Below are positions 1 through 6,434 of a stretch of DNA of 12,081 nucleotides, piece after piece; position 1 is the stretch's first letter; the number at the start of each line of letters is the position of its first letter. The translations under genes and the position numbers were made by a program. The DNA is taken from assembly GCA_050740975.1 (NCBI GenBank), contig JBOIEE010000250.1, positions 1 to 12,081 on the forward strand, given 5' to 3'. This DNA is from JBOHHR01 sp050740975 (GTDB lineage Bacteria > Pseudomonadota > Gammaproteobacteria > JBOHHR01). Under the pieces are notes generated by a model. That model ran no database searches. It saw only the letters and a list, made by a program, of their open reading frames with translations, and was not told the DNA's origin.

Positions 1-222
1 CCACGATTCAGTGCGATAGTCTGGGTGCCCACCGTGATCGCGCGGGAATTGAAACCGCCAGGGTGCATCCACAGGTGCGAAACCATGGTCATCGAGCTCC
101 TGGATCGCCGTCGACAGCGTAAGCGGCGGGGGTGCGCGCACAGGTGCTTCGCTCCGTTTCCCCCATACGATCCCAACCAACACGGGAACCGCCAGCAGCC
201 ACCAAAACCGTCGTAGATTCAT
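1..222 (-). CDS. CrtC/AttH-family lipocalin-like secreted protein, N-terminal part (cut by window edge)
   Basis: Reading leftward from an ATG at 222, 74 codons stay open to the window edge, so only the N-terminus is present. The start MNLRRFWWLLAVPVLVGIVW is a basic, hydrophobic signal sequence or anchor. Near the end is FQFPRDHGGHPDYRTES. This closely matches the FPxDHGxHPxYRTEWW signature at the start of the first lipocalin-like domain of the CrtC (carotenoid 1,2-hydratase)/AttH family, with serine where the family usually has the first tryptophan. Such proteins are exported and often encoded with LolCDE/FtsX-type ABC transporter genes. Here the upstream neighbour on the same strand is a HAD phosphatase gene 64 bp away, so co-transcription is likely. 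The Shine-Dalgarno is weak. The family call is fairly safe, but the substrate is unknown and a carotenoid role should not be assumed. Confidence 0.75.
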   Translation of the reverse strand, partial: MNLRRFWWLLAVPVLVGIVWGKRSEAPVRAPPPLTLSTAIQELDDHGFAPVDAPWRFQFPRDHGGHPDYRTESW

Positions 223-286
223 CTCGCAAAAGGCCGTCACCCCGCGTTTGAAGCGGCCCAAAGAAGGCTAGCGAGGGGGACCGCGC

Positions 287-1135
287 TCACCCCTGATAGG
301 TCTTGCGCCGCAAAGCAATGCGGCGGGCGATGCTCTCTACCGCCATCAACAAGGAGTTCGTCAGCGCGGAATTCTTTCCGTAATTGGCGGGCACCAAATT
401 CGAGACGCGGCCATCCTCAATAAATCCCCAGGCTCGGCCCCACCGGGCTCGGTCCTCGCCATCATAAACGCCGATGGCGATCCCGTCGTTTTTCCGAATC
501 AGGGAAAAGCAAGGGATGTCCGTGTAGCCGTCGCCCACGAAGATCATTTGGTTCATGGGTACGCGCAGCTTGTCAGGGGCCACCTTGCGGTTGACCTCAA
601 AGGGTTTGCGACGCGCCTCTTCACCCACGATACCCTTGGCGATGTGAAAAATGTAGCGCGTCTTGTCGGTAAAGCTCACGATGTTGCGAGGAAAGCGGAC
701 CTGGCCTCCGTCGCCGTAATCAAAATCGCAGGCCCAAATGTCCGTAAAGTGCTTAGCGATACGGGTAGCAGCCAAGATCTCGCGGATCCCGCTGCTGATC
801 AAATAGAATTCCACCGATGCATTGGGATTGACAGTTTGCGCGTGTTTTATCAAATGCTCAAAGATGCGTGTCGCGCCGTTATAAAGCTGAATGCGCTTAC
901 CCCAACGCGCCAATTTTTCCTGGGTGATAGGGCTTGCATCGCCACACCCGTTGGACAGTTCCAGCATCCTATAAAGATAGGCCGGAACGGGATCCCAGCC
1001 TTGTTCGATCAGCGCATGCACCCCGTCCCCCCAGAACCATTTCACATCCACCCCTAGGCTGTGGAGAAAGCTGGAGGTGCTGTCCGGCGCTAAGGTATCG
1101 TCGAAATCAAAGATGACGGCGATGCTATCTTGCAT
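287..1135 (-). CDS. HAD-superfamily hydrolase (phosphoserine phosphatase-like)
   Basis: This is a 282-residue cytoplasmic HAD-fold phosphatase. Motif I is IFDFDDTLAP with nucleophile Asp10 and acid/base Asp12. Motif II is the SSG at about 114-116, the conserved lysine is probably Lys158 (SFTDKTR), and motif IV is FVGDGYTDIPCF, with Asp202 and Asp206 as the expected Mg2+ ligands. The helical stretch between motifs I and II (about 20-105) fits a C1-type cap, as in phosphoserine phosphatase relatives. The ATG at 1135 is preceded by an AGGA-type ribosome-binding site. It starts 24 bp after the stop of the GlrR-like gene, so it is probably the fourth gene of the operon. The catalytic residues look complete. 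The substrate cannot be read from the sequence. Confidence 0.85.
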   Translation of the reverse strand: MQDSIAVIFDFDDTLAPDSTSSFLHSLGVDVKWFWGDGVHALIEQGWDPVPAYLYRMLELSNGCGDASPITQEKLARWGKRIQLYNGATRIFEHLIKHAQTVNPNASVEFYLISSGIREILAATRIAKHFTDIWACDFDYGDGGQVRFPRNIVSFTDKTRYIFHIAKGIVGEEARRKPFEVNRKVAPDKLRVPMNQMIFVGDGYTDIPCFSLIRKNDGIAIGVYDGEDRARWGRAWGFIEDGRVSNLVPANYGKNSALTNSLLMAVESIARRIALRRKTYQG

Positions 1136-1159
1136 TAGGATCCATTCCTATGGGTTGGT

Positions 1160-2524
1160 TCATAACTCGAACCCCGTCCGAAACAACTCGGGATCCAATC
1201 CGTGCCGGCGCAATAACTGATAAAACTTGCTGCGTTCGCGCTTTGCCAGTTGCGCCGCGCGGGTGACGTTGCCCTGGGTAGTGCGTAGAAGCTGTATCAG
1301 GTACTCACGCTCGAAGTGTTGCCGAGCCTCTGCGAACGATAGAATCTCGCTTGGCCTTTCGCGTAAGGCCGATTGCACCAGGCTGGGTGGGATGATCGGC
1401 GTCGTTGCGAGGGCTATCGACTGCTCCACCACGTTGCGCAGTTGGCGCACGTTTCCCGGCCAAGGCGCTTCGACCAGGAGATCCATGGCTTCCGGGGAAA
1501 AGGCCTTTACCCGCGGACCTTCTGCGCTCTGGATGGTGGTGAGGAAATGAGCCGCCAACAGAGGGATGTCCTCGCGCCGCTGCCCCAGGGGTGGCATGAA
1601 CAAGGAGACAACGTTCAAACGATAGTACAGATCGTCCCGGAACTGGCCGGCGGCTATGGCTTCATCCAGGTCTCGATGGGTCGCCGAAATGATGCGGACA
1701 TCCACGGTTTCGGCCTGTTCGGATCCCACGGGCCGGAATTCGCCCTCCTGCAGCACGCGCAGCAGGTTGGTCTGAAAACTGAGCGGCATGTCGCCGATCT
1801 CGTCTAGGAACAACGTTCCCCCATCGGCCGCGAAAAACAAGCCCCGGCGGGTCCGTACGGCACCGGTAAATGAACCGCGGCGATGGCCGAAGAGCTCCGA
1901 TTCCAGCAAAGTCTCCGGGATTGAGGTGCAGTTGACTGCGATAAAGGGCTTTTCGGCCCGTGGGCTGGAGGCGTGAATAGCGCGCGCGAGCAGCTCTTTT
2001 CCGGTCCCACTCTCACCCTGGATCACGACGCTGGCATCGGTCCTGGCAACCAGACGGGTACGGCCCAACAACGCCTCCATGGCGGCGCTTCGGGTCACGA
2101 TGTGGCGCCGCCAGGAGTCGTCTTCGCCGTCTGTTTGGTCTGCTGTGACCGCACCACTAATGCGCAAACCCTTAGCAACACACGCCAGCAGCGCTTTACT
2201 ATCAAAGGGCTTTGTCAGGTAGCCAAACACCCCCTCCTGGGTTGCCTGTACCGCGTCGGGAATGGTCCCGTGAGCCGTGAGCACGATGACCGGGAGCGTG
2301 GGGTAGCGCTCGTGCACGAGCTTAAAAAGCGCCATCCCGTCCATTCCGTCCATGCGCAGATCGGTGATCACCAACTGCGGCTGAAACGTTTCCAGCCGCG
2401 CCAGCGCCTTGTACCCACTGTCTACGGCATCGACGGTATACCCTGCGGCGCTCAGACGGATCTTGAGCAGACGCAATAGTCCGAGGTCATCATCGACCAG
2501 CAGGAGCCTGGATTCGCTCGACAT
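1160..2524 (-). CDS. glrR: GlrR/QseF-like sigma-54-dependent response regulator
   Basis: This 454-residue NtrC-type activator has three parts. The receiver domain (about 5-120) has acidic residues at 11-13, phosphoacceptor Asp55 (LVITDLRMDG), Thr83 and Lys105. The AAA+ sigma-54 interaction domain (about 143-375) has Walker A GESGTGKE at 170-177, sigma-54 contact loop GSFTGA at 217-222 and Walker B GTLFLDEIGD. The Fis-type helix-turn-helix (about 405-450) ends RRHGLDPELF, much like enterobacterial GlrR. The loop has Ser where GAFTGA has Ala, a variation seen in other activators. The gene follows a kinase and a QseG-like lipoprotein in the same order as E. coli glrK-qseG-glrR. Its ATG lies inside the lipoprotein gene (35-nt overlap), with a GGAGG ribosome-binding site upstream, suggesting translational coupling. 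It should bind enhancer-like sites and open sigma-54 promoters when phosphorylated. Confidence 0.92.
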   Translation of the reverse strand: MSSESRLLLVDDDLGLLRLLKIRLSAAGYTVDAVDSGYKALARLETFQPQLVITDLRMDGMDGMALFKLVHERYPTLPVIVLTAHGTIPDAVQATQEGVFGYLTKPFDSKALLACVAKGLRISGAVTADQTDGEDDSWRRHIVTRSAAMEALLGRTRLVARTDASVVIQGESGTGKELLARAIHASSPRAEKPFIAVNCTSIPETLLESELFGHRRGSFTGAVRTRRGLFFAADGGTLFLDEIGDMPLSFQTNLLRVLQEGEFRPVGSEQAETVDVRIISATHRDLDEAIAAGQFRDDLYYRLNVVSLFMPPLGQRREDIPLLAAHFLTTIQSAEGPRVKAFSPEAMDLLVEAPWPGNVRQLRNVVEQSIALATTPIIPPSLVQSALRERPSEILSFAEARQHFEREYLIQLLRTTQGNVTRAAQLAKRERSKFYQLLRRHGLDPELFRTGFEL

Positions 2525-3134
2525 CGTTCGGGGGGACCTCCAAGGGTTTTGCGCGGTCGTTTATTTTTTGTTCGATACGCTTTAGGGCGTCTAATTGTCC
2601 CTGTAATCGCTTGGTTTGTTCTCGTTCTTTGGCGAGTTCCAGGATTACCGTTTCATTGGTGCGTTCGACGTCGGCGCAGTTTCGGCGTTCTACGGACCCC
2701 ATTGCTTGCGAACGTCGGTTCCGCGCCTGAGTTTGCACCCGGTCGCTCAGTAGGGTACGCAAAAAATTCAGCCCCGCCTCATCTCCGTCTGTGAGCGCAT
2801 GTGTCGACGCCAGCAATTCCATGGCGTGAGCGTCGTCACCAACGGGCGTGTCTGCTCGCATGAGCAGCAAGGCCAACTGCAGCCGTTGCCCGATATTCTC
2901 GTCCGCTTTGGATTTAAGTCGGGCCACTTCTTGCTTTTTCTGGTCATCGGGCCACTGGCTGACTTGCTCGACATAGAGCAGGGCGGATATCAGCGGTGAA
3001 TGAACGGCTACTTTACTGGTGCGCTCAGGGGGCGTGCTGACCCGCGCCGGTGGTAAGCTTTGGCAGGCGCTCAAAAAGACCGCCATCGCTATGAGGTGGC
3101 GCCAATGTGGGTAAGGATTTATCAACAGATTCAT
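2490..3134 (-). CDS. QseG-like outer-membrane lipoprotein of the GlrK/GlrR system
   Basis: I place the start at the ATG at 3134, giving 214 residues, because it gives a proper lipoprotein signal: MNLLINPYPHWRHLIAMAVF, then LSAC with Cys24 as the lipidation site. A longer frame from a TTG at 3200 would add 22 residues ahead of the signal peptide and is less likely. The mature protein is mostly alpha-helical, and residues of about 160-205 (VILELAKEREQTKRLQGQ and what follows) look like a coiled coil. The position between kinase and activator genes, the lipobox and the C-terminal coiled coil match QseG (YfhG), which in enterobacteria interacts with the kinase QseE/GlrK. Sequence similarity to E. 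coli QseG appears low, so the call rests mainly on synteny and architecture. Its 3' end overlaps the activator gene by 35 nt. Confidence 0.75.
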   Translation of the reverse strand: MNLLINPYPHWRHLIAMAVFLSACQSLPPARVSTPPERTSKVAVHSPLISALLYVEQVSQWPDDQKKQEVARLKSKADENIGQRLQLALLLMRADTPVGDDAHAMELLASTHALTDGDEAGLNFLRTLLSDRVQTQARNRRSQAMGSVERRNCADVERTNETVILELAKEREQTKRLQGQLDALKRIEQKINDRAKPLEVPPNDVERIQAPAGR

Positions 3135-3207
3135 GACGCGCGTTTGGTTCGCTCGGTTTTGACTACCGGAGGGCAATTCCTTGGCACAAGCGGTTCCCAA
3201 CGAATCG

Positions 3208-4644
3208 CTAAGCTACCACGACTCGGGGCAAGGTGACGCGAAAACAGGCGCCGCTCTGTTTTTCCACGACTTCAATCGTTCCAGAATGTGCTTTTACATA
3301 CTCTTGGGAGATGGCCAACCCTAAGCCCGTGCCTTTGACATACCCGCTTTCGATGGCCTGCCCATGGAAAAATGGTTCAAACACCCGTTTCCGCTCACCG
3401 GGATCGATCCCAGGCCCCTGATCCAAAACTTCGAGATCAATACGGTTCTTATGCTTGCGCAGCGTTACGCTTATTTTTCCATGAAGCGGTGAGTATTTGA
3501 TCGCATTGGAGAAAAGATTGTCCAAAACGACACCAAGTTTTTCCGCATCACCGTTAATGTGCAGCGGCTCCAAATCCGTCTCCACCGCCAGTTCTTTTGC
3601 CTGCAGCGTGAGCTTGTGCTCGTCTAGGGTTTGATGGATCAGTTGGTGCAGCGAAACCGGCTGTGACGAAAGCTTGGTTGCATTATTGCCCGCGACGCGA
3701 TTGAAGCGCAGCAAGTTTTCGATTCGGTCTTGGAGCTGGAGGCAGTTCTTATACAGAATCTCCGCGATTTCGGTTTGGTCTTTATTTAAACGGCCGACGA
3801 CTTCCTCCCGCAGCAGTTGTGAGCCCTCGCGTAATGCGGCCAAAGGGGTCTTCAGATCGTGGGAAACATGGCGCAGAAATTTGGTTTTCTGATAATCGAG
3901 CTCGAGTAAACGCAGGCGCAGCCAGTCCAGGTGTTTGCCCACTTCCTCCAGATCCTTGGGGCCCTTAACCTGAATGGGCGAGGAGAACTCACCTCGGCCG
4001 AGGCGGTGAATAGCACCTTCTATTTGCTCAACCGATTTTGCGATAAATAGTGAACCCAGGAGTGCGAGTAACAGCACTGTCGGTATCAACGCAGACGCTT
4101 GCAAGATCAAGCTGTGTTGCACCTGCGCGGCGGCCTGGCTCATTTTATCAGTACCATCAACGACCCATGCCCTGCTCTCACTTAAAAGCGAGTTTGCCAA
4201 CTCGCTCGTTTTGGCAAACCGGGTCAAAGCCTGCTGCACCGTTTCCCGGTACCCCGGGCGATGGCGAAACGCCTGATATATCTTCGTTTCTTCTGTGATC
4301 AACTCCGCAAGTAGTTTTCGTTGCGAGGCACTGAGATCGAGTGCAGAAAGGCCATCTACCGAAGCTCGGAATTGTGTTCTGCGCTTTAAGTAACCCTCAT
4401 ACAGGCTTCGGTCTCCGAGCAGCTGGTATTGCCGTGCGTTGCGTTCCATAGCGGTAACCTCTTCGGTGAGGATACGTCCAGATTCGACAATTCGAGCGGC
4501 CTCAAATACCGCTTGTCGACCCTGTAATGAAAGCCGACCAACGGAAACCGTCGCGCTAATGAGTGCAAAAATGAGTGGTAAAACGACCAGGGAGAAGCTG
4601 ATCAGAAGAATGTGTAGGACGGAAGCTGGGCGGTAAGCCTTCAC
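3208..4644 (-). CDS. glrK: GlrK/QseE-like sensor histidine kinase
   Basis: This is a 478-residue inner-membrane kinase. It has a transmembrane segment at about 9-31, a helical periplasmic sensor at about 32-178, a second transmembrane segment at about 180-202, and a HAMP-like linker at about 203-255. The dimerisation/phosphoacceptor helix carries HVSHDLKTPLAALREG with His262. The HATPase domain has N box LDNLFSNAIKYSP (374-386), G1 DQGPGID (408-414), F box FEPFFHG and G2 GTGLGL (438-443). All catalytic motifs are intact. The start is a GTG at 4644, with no strong Shine-Dalgarno. It is the first gene of the minus-strand operon, and the lipoprotein gene follows after a few dozen bases. It should phosphorylate the downstream GlrR-like activator. 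The signal sensed is not evident. The GlrK name rests on gene order and domain architecture. Confidence 0.9.
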   Translation of the reverse strand: MKAYRPASVLHILLISFSLVVLPLIFALISATVSVGRLSLQGRQAVFEAARIVESGRILTEEVTAMERNARQYQLLGDRSLYEGYLKRRTQFRASVDGLSALDLSASQRKLLAELITEETKIYQAFRHRPGYRETVQQALTRFAKTSELANSLLSESRAWVVDGTDKMSQAAAQVQHSLILQASALIPTVLLLALLGSLFIAKSVEQIEGAIHRLGRGEFSSPIQVKGPKDLEEVGKHLDWLRLRLLELDYQKTKFLRHVSHDLKTPLAALREGSQLLREEVVGRLNKDQTEIAEILYKNCLQLQDRIENLLRFNRVAGNNATKLSSQPVSLHQLIHQTLDEHKLTLQAKELAVETDLEPLHINGDAEKLGVVLDNLFSNAIKYSPLHGKISVTLRKHKNRIDLEVLDQGPGIDPGERKRVFEPFFHGQAIESGYVKGTGLGLAISQEYVKAHSGTIEVVEKQSGACFRVTLPRVVVA

Positions 4645-4657
4645 CGGTTTAGCTCAT

Positions 4658-4680
4658 CGGTTTGAACAGGGGACAAACCG
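4658..4680. repeat. Inverted repeat just upstream of the kinase gene
   Basis: CGGTTTG at 4658-4664 and CAAACCG at 4674-4680 form a perfect 7-bp inverted repeat around a 9-base spacer, 14 bp upstream of the GTG start at 4644. A further CAAACCG lies at 4906-4912. It could be a protein-binding site or an RNA hairpin controlling translation of the kinase. There is no U-tract on either strand, so it is not a good intrinsic terminator. Confidence 0.5.
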
Positions 4681-4718
4681 AATCTTACCGCAAAAACGGG
4701 CACCCGAGCAGGTCACAG

Positions 4719-4779
4719 CCCTTTTGGCGTGGTAGCCTTAAGGTCCCTCTTTGCGCTCGGACCACCACGCCCTCAAGGG
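4719..4779 (-). ncRNA. Candidate structured RNA in the glrK leader (possible GlmY-position sRNA)
   Basis: A long nested stem is visible. CCCTT (4719-4723) pairs with AAGGG (4775-4779), GGCGTGGT (4726-4733) with ACCACGCC (4764-4771), and GGTCC (4742-4746) with GGACC (4759-4763). That gives 18 perfect pairs interrupted by a TT/CTC internal loop and an 8-base bulge, closed by a 12-base loop. On the minus strand the stem lies between a sigma-54-like promoter (4813-4827) and the kinase gene. A short GC hairpin followed by TTTTT on the minus strand (4706 to 4692) could be a weak 3' end. In E. coli the same place, directly before glrK, holds the sigma-54-controlled sRNA GlmY. I see no sequence identity that proves homology. 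Alternatives are a plain mRNA leader structure or a DNA-level operator. Confidence 0.4.
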
Positions 4780-4812
4780 TCGATCTGCTAATCGTCCTCA
4801 GGGGGAAATACC

Positions 4813-4827
4813 TCAACACTTGTGCCA
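4813..4827 (-). promoter_or_regulatory. Sigma-54-like promoter upstream of the glrK-like gene
   Basis: Read on the minus strand the bases are TGGCAC, five spacer bases, then TTGA. The -24 element is perfect (TTGGCAC with the preceding T) and the spacing is exact. The -12 element is TTGA instead of TTGC, one mismatch at a well-conserved base. The predicted start is near 4801, giving a 157-nt leader before the GTG at 4644. It would suit autoregulation by the sigma-54 activator encoded in the same operon. I found no clear TGTC-N10-GACA GlrR-type site upstream, so activity is uncertain. Confidence 0.4.
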
Positions 4828-4891
4828 ATTCTGGAGCACGTCAACAAAAACTATAGCAAACAATCAGATGAGAATATTATCTTTGGTTCCC

Positions 4892-4910
4892 GTTTGGCAG
4901 AGGCCCAAAC
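4892..4910. repeat. Short inverted repeat in the divergent promoter region
   Basis: GTTTGG at 4892-4897 and CCAAAC at 4905-4910 form a perfect 6-bp inverted repeat with a 7-base loop. It lies about 65 bp upstream (relative to the minus-strand gene) of the sigma-54-like promoter, a reasonable distance for an activator site. It may equally be chance. Confidence 0.25.
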
Positions 4911-5041
4911 CGACGTGGCTAATCAAACACAGTTATTCTCGGCGATGTTGATAACTTTTTGAACGGCTGAATTATTCGTGCTGTGTCCGGATAGCCACGG
5001 GTGTAGCCTGCTGTTTCGTATAGGGAGCAAACGGCGCACAA

Positions 5042-5047
5042 TATAAT
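5042..5047 (+). promoter_or_regulatory. -10 box (TATAAT) for the M42 peptidase gene
   Basis: There is a perfect TATAAT at 5042-5047 in an AT-rich stretch, 33 bp before the GTG start at 5080. The hexamer 17 bp upstream (TATAGG, 5019-5024) is a poor -35, so a sigma-70 promoter is likely but may depend on an activator. The predicted leader is about 27 nt. Confidence 0.45.
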
Positions 5048-5079
5048 ATTAGAAATAAATCAGTACTTGGGGCCAGTTA

Positions 5080-6123
5080 GTGACAACGGCCACTTCCTTA
5101 TTTGAGCTGATCGGCGATCTCGTCTTGCGGCACTCACCGAGTGGTGTCGAGGGTGAGGTGGATGGCTTGTTGAAAGGACGTTTCGATGCTCTTGGCCTGG
5201 AGAGCGCCATCGATGCCGCCGGGAATCTCGTTGCTAAAATCCCGGGGCAGGGTGGAGGTCGCCTCGCGATCACGGCGCACAAGGATGAAATTGGCGCCAT
5301 AGTCACCGAGGTGCAATCCGAGGGACGTGTGCGAGTCCGAAAATTGGGTGGCGCTTTTCCTTGGGTGTATGGCGAGGGGGTGGTCGATCTCTTGGGCGAT
5401 CACGCTTGCGTGAGCGGGATTCTGTGTTTCGGCTCACGGCATGTATCCCACCTCTCCGCGCAAAAAGCGCAGCAGGATGATGCTCCTCTACGCTGGCCAG
5501 ATACCTGGGTCGAGACCAAGTGCAGCGAGACCGAGTTGGCAGCCGCCGGTATTCGCCCTGGAACGCGGATGGTTGTCGGCAAGCACCGCAAGGCACCGTT
5601 TCGGCTGAAAGATCACATCGCGAGTTACACGCTTGATAACAAAGCCTCCCTGGCCATTTTGTTGGAGCTCGCGCAGCGACTCCAGGATCCCGTGCCGGAT
5701 GTGTATCTGCTGGCGTCGGCGAAAGAGGAAGTGGGTGCCATGGGGGCCATGTACTTCAGTCAGCGCGAGGCGTTGGATGCGCTCATCGCTCTGGAGATCT
5801 GTCCCATCGCGCCTGAGTACCCAATCAAGGATGGGCCAGCGCCTGTGTTGCTGTCAGAAGATGGCTATGGTTTGTACGACGAATCCCTGAACGCGGCGCT
5901 CCGCCAGGCGGCGGCAAACCGCGATATCCCCTTGCAGCTTGCGGTGATCAGCGGATTTGGCAGTGACGGCTCGATTGCGATGAAGTACGGGCATGTACCG
6001 CGCGCGGCTTGTTTGGGGTTCGCGACTCAAAACACTCACGGCTACGAGATCGCGCATTTGGGAGCCATCGCGAACTGCATCGAGGTGTTGGAGGCCTTTT
6101 GCACCGCAGGGCCTATTGGATGA
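5080..6123 (+). CDS. M42-family metallo-aminopeptidase (TET/FrvX-like)
   Basis: This is a 347-residue cytoplasmic peptidase of the usual M42 length. The expected two-metal site is complete: His67 and the nearby Asp69 (TAHKDEIG), Asp186 (YTLDNKAS), the glutamates of SAKEEVGAMG (Glu216 as general base, Glu217 as ligand), Glu239 (ALEICP) and His320 (NTHGYEIAHLG). The region between the first and second motifs (about 75-165) is the inserted dimerisation domain that lets such enzymes assemble into dodecameric tetrahedra. M42 enzymes trim N-terminal residues from short peptides. Which residue this one prefers cannot be read here. The start is GTG, with only a G-rich stretch ahead of it as a weak ribosome-binding site. 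The gene appears monocistronic, diverging from the kinase operon and ending just before a MITE-like repeat. Confidence 0.9.
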   Translation: MTTATSLFELIGDLVLRHSPSGVEGEVDGLLKGRFDALGLESAIDAAGNLVAKIPGQGGGRLAITAHKDEIGAIVTEVQSEGRVRVRKLGGAFPWVYGEGVVDLLGDHACVSGILCFGSRHVSHLSAQKAQQDDAPLRWPDTWVETKCSETELAAAGIRPGTRMVVGKHRKAPFRLKDHIASYTLDNKASLAILLELAQRLQDPVPDVYLLASAKEEVGAMGAMYFSQREALDALIALEICPIAPEYPIKDGPAPVLLSEDGYGLYDESLNAALRQAAANRDIPLQLAVISGFGSDGSIAMKYGHVPRAACLGFATQNTHGYEIAHLGAIANCIEVLEAFCTAGPIG

Positions 6124-6142
6124 TTCATTGTTCATATACTAG

Positions 6143-6342
6143 TGGTCTGTCTACTTCAATCTGATGAATACAGGGTTTCTGAAGCAGGCACGTGGATACT
6201 CACTCAAGTCGTCATTGGGTACAGGGAATGTACGCAATCCAGCACCATGGAAGGCATCCCTGCATCTGGATTCCGGCTAATCCATGGCCGGAATGACGAC
6301 CTAAGGCATACACGCATCCATCGTTAGAAAGTTGACAGACCA
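6143..6342. mobile_element. MITE-like element with terminal inverted repeats
   Basis: The left end reads TGGTCTGTCTACTT (6143-6156) and the right end, read on the minus strand, TGGTCTGTCAACTT. These are 14-bp terminal inverted repeats with a single mismatch, bounding 200 bp. The interior has no credible coding frame and contains a nested palindrome (6208-6300). A TA follows the right end directly, and a TA lies one base outside the left end. That could be an IS630/Tc1-type TA duplication with one extra base, though this is not clean. It is therefore a non-autonomous element, presumably mobilised in trans by a transposase elsewhere. It sits between the peptidase gene and the block of broken genes. 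Confidence 0.6.
6208..6300. repeat. Nested palindromic core of the MITE-like element
   Basis: GTCGTCATT at 6208-6216 is the exact inverse of AATGACGAC at 6292-6300. Inside it, AATCCAG (6236-6242) is the inverse of CTGGATT (6266-6272). The right arm contains GATTCCGGC then GCCGGAATGACG, the typical sequence of short dispersed palindromic repeats (dRS3/REP-like) in many proteobacteria. Whole-arm folding as DNA or RNA is likely. Confidence 0.6.
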
Positions 6343-6366
6343 TATCGTCCGAAGGGGTCGCGTCAA

Positions 6367-6378
6367 ATCGGCGCCGAT
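6367..6378 (-). terminator. 12-bp perfect palindrome after the broken outer-membrane gene (weak terminator candidate)
   Basis: ATCGGCGCCGAT is a perfect palindrome. On the minus strand it is followed by TTTG, and it lies 57 bp beyond the stop of the minus-strand pseudogene. The stem is short and the T-run is minimal, so terminator function is doubtful. Confidence 0.2.
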
Positions 6379-6434
6379 CCTAGCACGCCGCGGTGGTGCT
6401 ACCGAGTCGGCTCCGGTCGGGTCCGCGCGCCGGC

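Noticed and set aside
548..1057. 169-codon open frame on the plus strand
   Set aside because: It is antisense to the HAD phosphatase, whose catalytic motifs are complete on the minus strand. The translation has no recognisable domain.
4842..4965. GlrR-type TGTC-N10-GACA enhancer sites and a second sigma-54 promoter
   Set aside because: I scanned both strands of the intergenic region and found no pair with the right spacing. TGTC near 4985 has no GACA partner.
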